Origin: an uncultured Lachnospiraceae bacterium
GTDB lineage: Bacteria; Bacillota; Clostridia; Lachnospirales; Lachnospiraceae
Reading direction: 5' to 3'
NCBI GenBank assembly: GCA_910585965.1
Contig: CAJUHH010000001.1
Span: forward strand, 404,184 to 468,183
DNA length: 64,000 bases
Positions within the stretch are counted from its first letter, which is position 1. The number at the start of each line of letters is the position of its first letter. Of this stretch, positions 24,856 through 33,049 are shown piece after piece. The notes under the pieces are model-generated. The model did not search any database. It was not told the origin of the DNA and worked only from the letters and a program-made list of their open reading frames with translations. The position numbers and the translations under genes are program-made.

Positions 24856-25941
24856 ATGAAAACAAGCCAAACTATAAATATAACAGCCTGTGCCTTCCTG
24901 CTCTTCCTGCTCGGCAGTGTTCCGCTGTCTGCATATGCATCGGTGGCAGAGTATCAGCATCCAGACACCAGCATAGAGGAATCCAGCGCCGACTGTGACG
25001 TGATATATAAAACAACCTATGATTTTTCGGAAGATATACCTAAATACCCCAGACTGGAGGTTTCCGCTTCAGGCTATGACGGGGTTTATGACGGGAATGC
25101 CCATGGAATCAAAGTAGATTGCGGAATCATAGATGCGAAAATTACCTACAGCATAGACGGGAAGAAATACGGGGAAAAGAAACCCGTGTATACGGATGTT
25201 GGTACATATATTACCTATTACAAAGCTGAAAAGAACGGATATACGGCGGTCCTTGGCTCTGAAACTGTCAGGATAAGGGAAGCCTTTATTGACTATTCTG
25301 CCAGCGATTACAGCGGGATGTATGACGGTAGGATGCACGGCATCCATCTGTTTGTCCTAACAGACGGGTGCAAAATCCTATACAGCAGGGATGGGGTAAA
25401 TTATTCATCTGCAAAGCCAGAATATAAGGATGCGGGAGTTTACACCACCTATTATAGGATAACAAAAAATAATTATGTGTCCGTGGAAGGAAGCAATAGG
25501 GTCATAATCGGGAAGCAGACGATTCAGTACAGTTCTAGCGATTATAACGGAATATATGACGGAAAACCCCATGGAATCACAGTATCCGTTTTCACGGAAG
25601 GGTGTGAAATCCAGTACAGCGAAGACGGTATAAATTACTCGTTAAGAAAACCAGAATACAAGGAAACAGGAACCTATGTCACTTATTTCAAAATCAGCAG
25701 AAACGGGTATGAAACAGTAACTGGAAGAGACATGGTTGTTATTGAACCTGAGAAGGGTTTGAACAGCAATGCAGGGGGCAGCGACTTGGACGGCAGTTCA
25801 GGTGGCGGTATTTTTAATGTGCAGACAGGCGATGACAGTAGCATTTCATTCTTTGCTGTTATGTGTGCCGCATCTGGGTTTGCCCTAGTAAAATTGAATA
25901 GAAGAAGCAAAGGAGGAAGAAAAAATTATGAATATAAATAA
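24856..25941 (+). CDS. Surface protein with three YDG-type repeats and C-terminal membrane anchor
   Basis: This 361-aa protein has a signal peptide (residues 1-29). Three repeats of about 74 residues each begin with a (D/S/N)G(V/M/I)YDG..HGI pattern (at about residues 75, 152, 232) and resemble MBG/YDG-type Ig-like repeats of Gram-positive adhesins. A Gly/Ser-rich linker (GSDLDGSSGGG) and a hydrophobic C-terminal segment with a basic tail (ALVKLNRRSKGGRK) follow, without a clear LPXTG. The ribosome site is GAAGGAGGAAACAAGGT. Its end overlaps the next gene by 14 bp, so the two are coupled. Confidence 0.7.
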   Translation: MKTSQTINITACAFLLFLLGSVPLSAYASVAEYQHPDTSIEESSADCDVIYKTTYDFSEDIPKYPRLEVSASGYDGVYDGNAHGIKVDCGIIDAKITYSIDGKKYGEKKPVYTDVGTYITYYKAEKNGYTAVLGSETVRIREAFIDYSASDYSGMYDGRMHGIHLFVLTDGCKILYSRDGVNYSSAKPEYKDAGVYTTYYRITKNNYVSVEGSNRVIIGKQTIQYSSSDYNGIYDGKPHGITVSVFTEGCEIQYSEDGINYSLRKPEYKETGTYVTYFKISRNGYETVTGRDMVVIEPEKGLNSNAGGSDLDGSSGGGIFNVQTGDDSSISFFAVMCAASGFALVKLNRRSKGGRKNYEYK

Positions 25942-28183
25942 GCATAAATTAAAAGCAGTATCGGTAGTGCTTTGCATGGCAATAATAATCGGCAGTTTCT
26001 GGTCGGCTAATGCAACGGAAGCAACGGTTAGCGGCAATGTTGTATATGTTGAGGAAACAGGAAATAGTGCGGAATGGACGGAAGGGGAGAGCAGATATGA
26101 AGATATAGAGGTTACTTACAATCAGGCTTCCAGCTACCGTGTTACCATTCCTAAAACAATAGTGCTGGGTGCAGACAAAAGCTCCTCTTATTCGATCAAG
26201 GTGGAAGGGGATATAGCCGCCAATGAGCAGGTATGCGTAGTTCCTGTTGACGGGATCGGCGATACGGAAGTTTTGGATTTTTATATGCATGACCAGACAG
26301 AAGGAAGCACAAAGGATGCAGTTCCAGCGGAAATAAACCAGAGCAAGTTTTATTGGGATTCCAGCGAGGCGACTGCTTCCTATGAAGAAACGGATAACCA
26401 TATCGTGGCAGAGGGGCTTTCGGCTGGAAGCTGGAAAGGAATCTTCCAGATGGAGATAAGCTTAAGGACAGATACTTCCCATATCCATAATTATGTAGGA
26501 ACAGTTACAAAAGAGCCGACCTGCACGGAAGCAGGGGAGAAAACATATACCTGCGACTGCGGTGATTCTTATACGGAAGCTATAGATCCGAAAGGGCATA
26601 ATTATAAAGACGGCGAATGTACTGATTGCGGGGACAAGGATCCAGACCATGTACATAGTTATGTAGAAAGCATAACGAAAGAGCCGACTTGCACGGAAGA
26701 GGGAGAAAAGACTTATACCTGTGGCTGTGGCGACAGCTATACGGAAGTGGTTCCAGCAAAAGGACATCACTACGAAAATGGCGAATGCACAGACTGTGGG
26801 GATAAAGATCCAGACCATGTACATAGCTATACGGAAAGCATTACCAAAGAGCCGACCTGCACAGAAGCAGGGGAAAAGACCTATACCTGCGTCTGCGGAG
26901 ATTCATATACGGAAGAAATTCCTGCAACGGGAAAACACAATTATGTGGATGGAACCTGCACGGATTGCGGGGCAGTAGAAGATCCGTATGCGGTTGCTCC
27001 AGTTGGAATGCATACTCAATGGAATTATACTTTAAATGAAGATGACAATACTATTACTTTAAATTATTTTATAAATCGTGCTGGCTTCTCTAAAGATGTA
27101 ATTGTATATAGCAGCTATGAATTAAATGGAAAAAGGTATCAAACAAAGATAGCAAATCATACCAGTGATATGAATGATTATATGTTTACAGGTAAATATT
27201 CAGGCAAACCAGTGACTTCAGTAACCTTTGGAAATAATATTGATTTATCTGATACAACAGATATAAATAGAATGTTTTTTTACTGCACTAACTTAATAAG
27301 TGTAGACTTTGGAGATAATTTCAATACAAGTAATGTCAAGAATATGGAAAAGATGTTTCAATACTGTTCAAAATTGACAAAGATAAATTTTGGCAATGGT
27401 TTTAATACAAGTAATGTAACTAATATGAACAATATGTTTAGCGGCTGCGGAGTTTTGGAATTAGATTTAAGAAGTTTTGATACAGGTAATGTGACGGATA
27501 TGAGTAGCCTGTTTGAAGGTTGCTCTCAATTAATAGATATAGACTTTGGGGATAATTTCAATACAAGTAATGTCAAGAATATGGAAAAGATGTTTTCCTA
27601 TGACAAAGCATTAATACGATTAAACTTAAATGGTTTTGATACGAGTAATGTGATTAATATGAATTACATGTTTGCACGATGTTCAGAGCTGTTGGAATTA
27701 GATTTAAGTAATTTTGACACAAGAAGCGTAGAGAATATGAATGGCTTGTTTTCGAATTGTTCAAAATTGAACAAGATTGAATTTGGAAATAATTTTGCTA
27801 TCAATGCAGATAATGTAGACAGCATGTTTTCTTATTGTACCTCGTTACAGAGCATCAATTTAAGTAATTTTAATACTTGTAAAGCAAATAATATGTCGTC
27901 AATGTTTACTCAATGCAGCTCGTTAGCTGAAATCAACTTTGGAGATAATTTTGATACGAGCAGTGTAACAAATATGAAAGACATGTTTTCTTACTGCCCT
28001 GCGTTGACAACTTTGGATTTAAGTGGGTTTAACACCTCAAATGTAACTACTATGGAGCATATGTTTGGCAGTTGCAACAATTTAAAGACAATTTATGTGG
28101 ACAAAAATCTTTGGAAAGGAGCTTCTGGTACTGCAATAAATATGTTTTATAATTGTGGCACGAACACTGTTACATATAAATAA
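25928..28183 (+). CDS. Secreted BspA/DUF285-type repeat protein with Cys-rich repeats
   Basis: This 751-aa protein has a signal peptide (to about residue 30) and an N-terminal domain shared with the protein at 24,242 (about residues 55-180). Three repeats of about 48 residues follow with PTCTEAGEKTYTC.CGDSYTE and CTDCG (about 188-355), each able to bind a metal through four Cys. The C-terminal 350 residues carry many BspA-like leucine-rich repeats of the DUF285 type (FDTSNVTNMNNMFSGC and variants). No anchor motif is visible. BspA-type repeats commonly bind host or bacterial surface proteins. It is followed by a strong terminator at 28,188. Confidence 0.8.
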   Translation: MNINKHKLKAVSVVLCMAIIIGSFWSANATEATVSGNVVYVEETGNSAEWTEGESRYEDIEVTYNQASSYRVTIPKTIVLGADKSSSYSIKVEGDIAANEQVCVVPVDGIGDTEVLDFYMHDQTEGSTKDAVPAEINQSKFYWDSSEATASYEETDNHIVAEGLSAGSWKGIFQMEISLRTDTSHIHNYVGTVTKEPTCTEAGEKTYTCDCGDSYTEAIDPKGHNYKDGECTDCGDKDPDHVHSYVESITKEPTCTEEGEKTYTCGCGDSYTEVVPAKGHHYENGECTDCGDKDPDHVHSYTESITKEPTCTEAGEKTYTCVCGDSYTEEIPATGKHNYVDGTCTDCGAVEDPYAVAPVGMHTQWNYTLNEDDNTITLNYFINRAGFSKDVIVYSSYELNGKRYQTKIANHTSDMNDYMFTGKYSGKPVTSVTFGNNIDLSDTTDINRMFFYCTNLISVDFGDNFNTSNVKNMEKMFQYCSKLTKINFGNGFNTSNVTNMNNMFSGCGVLELDLRSFDTGNVTDMSSLFEGCSQLIDIDFGDNFNTSNVKNMEKMFSYDKALIRLNLNGFDTSNVINMNYMFARCSELLELDLSNFDTRSVENMNGLFSNCSKLNKIEFGNNFAINADNVDSMFSYCTSLQSINLSNFNTCKANNMSSMFTQCSSLAEINFGDNFDTSSVTNMKDMFSYCPALTTLDLSGFNTSNVTTMEHMFGSCNNLKTIYVDKNLWKGASGTAINMFYNCGTNTVTYK

Positions 28184-28187
28184 ATTT

Positions 28188-28225
28188 AAAAATCTCATGT
28201 GGGGTATCCCCATATGGGATTTTTA
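28188..28225 (+). terminator. Terminator of the surface-protein operon
   Basis: AAAATCTCATGTGGGG/CCCCATATGGGATTTT stem with a TAT loop, followed by a T-rich tail. Confidence 0.8.
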
Positions 28226-28342
28226 TTGTGATAAAGACGATTATATTGGCATGGTAAATTTTGAATACCAAGCATAATTTCAAGTATAACAAATACTATT
28301 ATATTCTGATTTTCTTCTGGAATCTATTAACGGGAGAATTTA

Positions 28343-28603
28343 TCACTTTTTCTTTTTTTCTGCAACTTCCAGTTCCCGCTTTGCTTGGAATGCCTTTTCC
28401 TCCTCTGTGACTTCAAAAGATAGGATATCCTGTGGCAGGCAGTGCAAAATCAGGCATAGGTCATTGACAGTGGATGTGGTGATCGGTTCCCCATGTGACA
28501 TACGGCGGAGCGTGTTGCTGCTGATGCCATAATGGTAGATCAAAGAATATTTTGTAATCCCCTTTTTTGCCATTGTTTCCCAGCAGTTGTCATAATTAAT
28601 CAT
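28343..28603 (-). CDS. XRE/Cro-family helix-turn-helix regulator
   Basis: This 86-aa protein has a Cro/C1-type HTH at about residues 10-62 (ITKYSLIYHYGISSNTLRRM, then TVNDLCLILHCLPQDILSF). It has a Lys-rich tail. The ATG 28603 follows AGGAGG. It is divergent from the membrane protein at 28,769 and shares an intergenic region with several AACATAT motifs, so it probably represses that gene and itself. Confidence 0.8.
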   Translation of the reverse strand: MINYDNCWETMAKKGITKYSLIYHYGISSNTLRRMSHGEPITTSTVNDLCLILHCLPQDILSFEVTEEEKAFQAKRELEVAEKKKK

Positions 28604-28768
28604 GGAAGTTCCTCCTATGTCCTTATTGTAGGCTGTATGTAACATATTAAACATATGTAAATAATTGCTATTAGTAATAAAGTGAACATATTTGCCTTGA
28701 AAGAACATATGGAATATGATAGTATGTGTAATATATTGCACATAGACAGATAAGAAATAGGGGGATTT
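28604..28768. promoter_or_regulatory. Divergent promoter/operator region with iterated AACATAT
   Basis: A plus-strand promoter TTGCCT (28,692-28,697), 17 bp, TATGAT (28,715-28,720) contains AACATATGG in its spacer. Further copies, AACATATT, AACATATG and GAACATATTT, lie at about 28,641-28,690. These are likely binding sites of the adjacent XRE protein. Confidence 0.5.
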
Positions 28769-29275
28769 ATGGATACAAAAGAAGCAGATAAAAAGAAGTT
28801 TGTGAAATGGGCTACGCTGGGCGGATTTATTTGTTTTCTGCTTATGGGTATGGCAGCAGCATTTCCTGCCTATTATATTGTTACAGAATGGGGTTCTTGG
28901 CCAGAGGGGATGGACACCGTATGCTTTTTGCTTTATATAGGTATTTTTATTGGGGAAGGTATCTGGCTTCTGTGCTGTCTCGTATGCAGGAATGGGGATG
29001 GTGAAGCCATCCTGATGATGATACAGCCGTTTGTTCTAGTTGTTACGCTCTGGGGATATTATGCTGACGAATTTGAGAATTACAAGGGCTGGATAACAGC
29101 AATAGCAGCAGCTGTCCTAGTGCTTGCTTTTCTGGTTAATCTGATGGTCTATAACGACAAGCAGAAAAAGAGAACAGCTGATGTCACAATAGAAAAAACC
29201 GCAGCTGTTTATAAAGTGGTTTTAATCAATGGGAAAGGAACAGAAAACCATTATCGGATAACGGTAAGGAAATAA
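28769..29275 (+). CDS. Four-helix membrane protein
   Basis: This 168-aa protein has four predicted membrane helices (GGFICFLLMGMAAAFPAYYI, FLLYIGIFIGEGIWLLCCLV, ILMMIQPFVLVVTLWGYYA, WITAIAAAVLVLAFLVNLMV). A cytosolic C-terminal tail of about 35 residues follows, ending in HYRITVRK. No family recognised. It is divergently paired with the XRE regulator, and a terminator follows at 29,360. Confidence 0.65.
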   Translation: MDTKEADKKKFVKWATLGGFICFLLMGMAAAFPAYYIVTEWGSWPEGMDTVCFLLYIGIFIGEGIWLLCCLVCRNGDGEAILMMIQPFVLVVTLWGYYADEFENYKGWITAIAAAVLVLAFLVNLMVYNDKQKKRTADVTIEKTAAVYKVVLINGKGTENHYRITVRK

Positions 29276-29359
29276 CAGCGGCGGTATATTCAGCACCGAA
29301 AGCTTGGCACATGCCATATCTGGGAACAAAAAATTTACATATAATCTGTCTTTTCCATG

Positions 29360-29388
29360 GAGCAGTAATGCCTGCTCATGCAGTTTTT
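29360..29388 (+). terminator. Terminator of the membrane protein gene
   Basis: GAGCAG/CTGCTC hairpin followed by ATGCAGTTTTT. Confidence 0.55.
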
Positions 29389-29449
29389 CCCTTGTATTTA
29401 TGCATATTTGTTATATAATAAAGAAACTCATCAAAAAATAGATTTTTAG

Positions 29450-29563
29450 GATATAAAAAGGCAGGTATCCGCATACCTGCCATGGCCATAAATTCTATTG
29501 CGAAATGAAGCTGTGTATTGAGTAGTACCATGATTCATTTCTGATTTCCTTATTATTATAACA
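29450..29563 (-). ncRNA. Candidate small RNA or tiny gene with extended -10 promoter
   Basis: On the minus strand an extended -10 (TGTTATAAT, 29,555-29,563) lies about 75 bp before a perfect terminator hairpin GGCAGGTAT/ATACCTGCC (29,460-29,481) followed by TTTTT. The transcript would be about 100 nt. It contains a 30-codon frame starting MNHGTTQYTASF behind AAGGAAATCAGAA. The element CGAAATGAAGCT in it is repeated inverted at about 29,639, just before the next gene. The rest of 29,276-29,695 is AT-rich without other signals. Confidence 0.4.
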
Positions 29564-29695
29564 TATTGTTTCCCAAATATTACTTAAAAATGGAAGGATC
29601 AAGAAAGTTATACAAATAGTATTGCAGATTAAGAAAGAGCTTCATTTCGGCAGGAGTTTTAGCGGTATAATTCCAGCAGAAGGAGGCTTATTTTA

Positions 29696-31465
29696 ATGGA
29701 AAAAGCAAGGAAAACATATCTTCAAGATTTACAGCAAATATTTGATGCAGCCAATATTGGAAGAATGGGTGCTAATATAGCAGATGTCCTGCCCATACTG
29801 GAACAGTTGGTTGCAGACAGGAATATAAAAGGCATCCAGAGATTTTATCAGGAAGTCTGTACGGATACCGTGGATATGAATGATGACAGGGATCCTTTCT
29901 TCCATCAATTTTTGATGCAGTTCTGCAACATGAAACCCTGTCTGGGGGTAAAGGGGGAAGAAGAAAGGGAGCCAGTGACCAGAAACCATTATCTCTGCTT
30001 CAAGTGCATCTACCATAGGGGGGAAGCAGATGAATTTTCTGTTATAACATTCTTTAAAAAGCAGGATTTGCTCCTTATGGATTATAAATACCAGTGTTTC
30101 CTGATGTACAATAACCTTGTAGGGATGGAAACATATCTGCATGTTTATGAGTTCAAGGAGCCAGTTTTTGAGGAAAAGCAGATGGTTCAGTGCAACAATT
30201 TGGTATTGTCCTTCAAACTGGAGGGGACGGAACAGGAAGCTCTTCTGCATCCTGCCATACAGTATAGCGAAGATTGGACTGGATTCATTTATAGCAGGTT
30301 GGAAGAGCTGGGGTTGGCTGTAAGGAATGTCCTTGTCAATGGGGAGGATTTAATAGTAGTTATCGATCTTTGCAGGACTGTCACTTTAAAAAGCAGTTCC
30401 TTAAAATACATCCTCGGCAAAGTGGAGGAACAGCTATTGCTTCGTTTGCAGGACTGCCATATTTACGACAACGGGCATTTTTTCATGGTGCCTGGGAGCA
30501 TTAATACAAGGAAGCATATATCTATTAATAGAAAGAATGCATTGATGTTTTCCAATAAGAGGATAGAAGGAAATTCATTTTTAAGAAGGGAAGATGGGTA
30601 TTATAGGTGCTATTATGTGGGCATGGATTATTATCCGTTTCCAATGGTGAGCCTGACTAAGTTAGCTGAAACTGTGGGGTTTCCAAGGAAGGAAGCAGAA
30701 AGCTATGCTGGAGGTAAAAAGGCAGACGGTAAATGGGCAGAAAACAGGAAGCGTTATACCCATGTTGGTGTAGAGCGTCTGGAAGATCTGGATAAACTGA
30801 TCAGCATACGGCAGGAGGAAATCAGCGAGCGGTTCCATTTTTTTAGAATCATGGGAAATATTTTATTCTATTTGGGAAAAGAAGTTGCGGAAATATTGCA
30901 GTATATGGATGAAAGGAATAAAATGCTTTATGGGCCAGTCAGAATCAGTGAGAATTGTCTGTTAAGGATATTTATATTCTGCAAAGAGGATTATGAAAAG
31001 TATCTTAATAATCCTGCACTTGGAATAAAATATACGAATGAAAAAATAGTGGAACTGCTGCAGATCAGGCCGTATGAGCAGCATGAAATGAAGCAGCTAA
31101 TCGGCAGGCATGAAGCAGGGCAGAGAGTCTGGGTTTCCCATATTGTTTCCGCAAGGAAGGCATATGAGCCTATAAAACAGGAAAATCAGGCGAATAGAAA
31201 GAAAGCGGAGGATGTATTAAGGCAGGAACTTCTGCAGATGAGGCAGGACGGCATGAGCAACAATAGGATTGCCAAAAAGAAAAAACTTGACTTAAGAAGA
31301 GTGGATAAGCTGATAGGAAAAAATACAGAGAAAGCCGAAAAAAGAGAGTTTTTAAAGCAGCAGGTAATAGATATGACAGAGGCGGGAGGAACTGCCTCTG
31401 AAATTAGCAAAAATTTGGATATTTCCATAAGCACAGTGCGGAGAATCAGGGCTAAAGGGCAGTAA
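29696..31465 (+). CDS. Primase/replication-like protein with C-terminal HTH
   Basis: The central part of this 589-aa protein (about residues 190-285) has the order seen in AEP-type primase or RepB-like proteins: a conserved NGEDLIVVIDLCRTVTL block and then FFMVPGSINTRKHISI, comparable to the R.PGT.N.K signature. The N-terminus is helical. The last 110 residues hold two HTH-like units (MRQDGMSNNRIAKKKKLDLR and TASEISKNLDISISTVRRIR). The assignment is by eye and tentative; a transcription regulator remains possible. It is preceded by an AGAAGGAGG site and followed by a clear terminator. A fragment of a paralogue lies at 23,702. Confidence 0.5.
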   Translation: MEKARKTYLQDLQQIFDAANIGRMGANIADVLPILEQLVADRNIKGIQRFYQEVCTDTVDMNDDRDPFFHQFLMQFCNMKPCLGVKGEEEREPVTRNHYLCFKCIYHRGEADEFSVITFFKKQDLLLMDYKYQCFLMYNNLVGMETYLHVYEFKEPVFEEKQMVQCNNLVLSFKLEGTEQEALLHPAIQYSEDWTGFIYSRLEELGLAVRNVLVNGEDLIVVIDLCRTVTLKSSSLKYILGKVEEQLLLRLQDCHIYDNGHFFMVPGSINTRKHISINRKNALMFSNKRIEGNSFLRREDGYYRCYYVGMDYYPFPMVSLTKLAETVGFPRKEAESYAGGKKADGKWAENRKRYTHVGVERLEDLDKLISIRQEEISERFHFFRIMGNILFYLGKEVAEILQYMDERNKMLYGPVRISENCLLRIFIFCKEDYEKYLNNPALGIKYTNEKIVELLQIRPYEQHEMKQLIGRHEAGQRVWVSHIVSARKAYEPIKQENQANRKKAEDVLRQELLQMRQDGMSNNRIAKKKKLDLRRVDKLIGKNTEKAEKREFLKQQVIDMTEAGGTASEISKNLDISISTVRRIRAKGQ

Positions 31466-31467
31466 CA

Positions 31468-31490
31468 GGGAGAATTTTCTCCCTATTTTG
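31468..31490 (+). terminator. Terminator of the primase-like gene
   Basis: GGGAGAATTTTCTCCC stem followed by TATTTTG. Confidence 0.75.
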
Positions 31491-31590
31491 ATGCCAGAAA
31501 AGAAGCGGCCAGTTAATGATAAGAAGAATCTGATAAGGCGATTGATCTTGTAGGAGTAGTCTGTCTTTTAAATGAGCAAGAATTTGTTTC

Positions 31591-31751
31591 CCTGCATATA
31601 GATTCAAATTTTTTTCCTTCAGGGTTTATTAGAATATATAGTATTAGTATCTTAAATACACAGTAAATACTTTGGCGGTAAGAATTTTTGACGATCTGTG
31701 ACACCCATATTATCAAAAATATAATAAGTGTTTGTGGAACAATATGATATG
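31591..31751 (+). repeat. Direct repeat R, copy 1 (with plus-strand promoter)
   Basis: This is the first of three direct repeats of about 140-160 bp (others at 32,386 and 33,050) with only scattered differences. The core begins TCCTTCAGGGTT, continues with TAGTATTAGTATCTTAAATA and CAGTAAATACTTTGG, and ends GTTT(A/G)TGGAACA. Inside is a conserved promoter-like GTGACA-16-TATAAT (31,698-31,725). Transcription from it would run antisense through small gene copy 2. About 80 bp upstream there is further similarity to the DNA preceding R copy 2 (GCCAGTTAATGA). Confidence 0.75.
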
Positions 31752-31843
31752 GCTAAGTAGTATTGGTGCAGAAAAAAGGAGATTGTGCATATTTTTGTGT
31801 GATATGATATTCTGAATCTGTATAATAAGGTTAAGAGGCAGAT

Positions 31844-31884
31844 ACAAAACTCCTGCATCAAGGATGGAAATTATGATGCAGGAG
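31844..31884 (-). terminator. Terminator of small gene copy 2
   Basis: On the minus strand CTCCTGCATCA/TGATGCAGGAG forms an 11-bp perfect stem followed by TTTTG. Confidence 0.8.
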
Positions 31885-31938
31885 ACACTAATCCATAGGT
31901 GCCATTTGTTTCGTGTTTTGTCTTGTATGCCAAAGGTT

Positions 31939-32109
31939 TTAACCCTTAGCAGTTAAACAGTGGATAACCACTTCATAGGCTCTGCAGCCTAAGAAGTAAA
32001 TTGCTCTGCCTTTGCGAGTATTCCTTGGAAAGTTCAACTCGAAATCCAGAGCTCTACAGTAAATGTAGGAATACCACCATAACTTATCGTTTACAGTTTG
32101 TAAATCCAT
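31939..32109 (-). CDS. 56-aa conserved small protein, copy 2
   Basis: A paralogue of the proteins at 23,313 and 32,667, with exactly the same length. It opens MDLQTVNDKLWWYSYIYCRA and keeps ALDFELN, YFLGCRAYEV and the invariant Cys. It ends in CLTAKG. AAAGGAG precedes ATG 32109. The promoter ATGACA-17-TATACT lies about 140 bp upstream, embedded in an imperfect palindrome (CATGACATATAATGTGTCAC), which may be an operator. It has its own strong terminator. The family is not recognised. Confidence 0.75.
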   Translation of the reverse strand: MDLQTVNDKLWWYSYIYCRALDFELNFPRNTRKGRAIYFLGCRAYEVVIHCLTAKG

Positions 32110-32272
32110 AAGCGAGTGTCTCCTTTCTAAAAAGCAATGGCAATCTTCTGGTGATGCATACTGGCACCATTTGTATCACAGTGAATATGCCACGTTGACG
32201 GGTTGCAAAAGACCCATTTGAAAAAGGAGATAGTGACAGTATAGCATGTGACACATTATATGTCATGTGCTA
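32110..32272 (-). promoter_or_regulatory. Promoter and leader of small gene copy 2
   Basis: ATGACA-17-TATACT on the minus strand at about 32,233-32,263, overlapping an inverted repeat of CATG(T)GACA halves. The leader of about 125 nt has a GTCTTTT segment that can pair only partly with the ribosome site AAAGGAGAC, so this copy's leader has diverged from those of copies 1 and 3. Confidence 0.45.
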
Positions 32273-32385
32273 TTTCTTTATGTTTTGGATCATTAAGAGC
32301 CAGTTAATGACTAAGAAGCATCCTGCTGGATGGATTCCTTGATCTTGCTGAAACAGCTTATCCGCCAAGAGGATGGAATCCAGTT

Positions 32386-32549
32386 CCCTATATAGAGATT
32401 CAAATTTCTTTCCTTCAGGGTTAATTTAGAATATATAGTATTAGTATCTTAAATACACAGTAAATACTTTGGTGGTAAGAAAGTTTGACGATCTGTGACA
32501 CCCATATTATCAAAAATATAATAAGTGTTTATGGAACAATATGATATAG
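32386..32549 (+). repeat. Direct repeat R, copy 2
   Basis: The second copy of the repeat described at 31,591, including GTGACA-16-TATAAT. It lies between small gene copies 2 and 3 and points toward copy 3. Confidence 0.75.
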
Positions 32550-32625
32550 GAATATTCTTCATATATGCGGGGGTCATGCATAAATTAGTAAATTGCCAGA
32601 ATATAAGGACATATATTATTATATA

Positions 32626-32654
32626 AAGAAGGCCAGCAGTGTCTGACCTTCCCA
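32626..32654 (-). terminator. Terminator of small gene copy 3
   Basis: GAAGGTCAG/CTGGCCTTC imperfect stem on the minus strand followed by TTTATATAAT; corresponds to the hairpin at 23,274. Confidence 0.5.
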
Positions 32655-32666
32655 TCTCCTAGCAAG

Positions 32667-32837
32667 CTAGAAAGTTTTTAAATAGAAGTGGAAGAACACT
32701 TCGTATGCTCTGCAGCCTAAACAGTAGGTTACTCTGTCTCTGAGTGTCACACGGGGGTGATTTAACTCAAAATCCAGAGCCTTATAATAAATATAAGAGC
32801 TAAGCAGTAATTTATCATTTACTTGTTTTAAGTTCAT
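32667..32837 (-). CDS. 56-aa conserved small protein, copy 3
   Basis: It opens MNLKQVNDKLLLSSYIYYKA and keeps ALDFELN, CLGCRAYEV and a C-terminal aromatic stretch (FFHFYLKTF). It is closest to copy 1 in leader and terminator, and closest to copy 2 in the centre of the protein. AAGGAGG precedes ATG 32837. The promoter ATGACA-17-TAAAAT lies upstream. Third-position differences between copies leave the protein signature intact, which suggests selection for the protein and not just for DNA structure. Confidence 0.75.
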   Translation of the reverse strand: MNLKQVNDKLLLSSYIYYKALDFELNHPRVTLRDRVTYCLGCRAYEVFFHFYLKTF

Positions 32838-33025
32838 GACAAATACCTCCTTCTTTCACACTGCCTATTGGCAGGCTAAGCAAAGATGCCCTTGTTTCTG
32901 CATTTTAGCACTGTCCGTACATACCTCGGACACCAGTTGTCTCAGGTTCAAACACCATTAACAAAAGAAGGTATGCCTATTTTATCAGATAGCGGATAAT
33001 TTGTCATGAGAAAAGGACTTCGTTA
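32838..33025 (-). promoter_or_regulatory. Promoter and conserved leader of small gene copy 3
   Basis: ATGACA-17-TAAAAT on the minus strand at about 32,982-33,010. Then come ACCTTCTTTTGTTAA, a TGTCCG/CGGACA hairpin (wobble pairs at the same place in copy 1), CTGCCAATAGGCAG and the ribosome site GAAAGAAGGAGG. The CCTTCTTT to AAAGAAGG complementarity is kept. The hairpin pairing is maintained while the bases differ, which supports an RNA structure. Confidence 0.6.
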
Positions 33026-33049
33026 GATGAAGTTCTTTTTTTATGCAGT

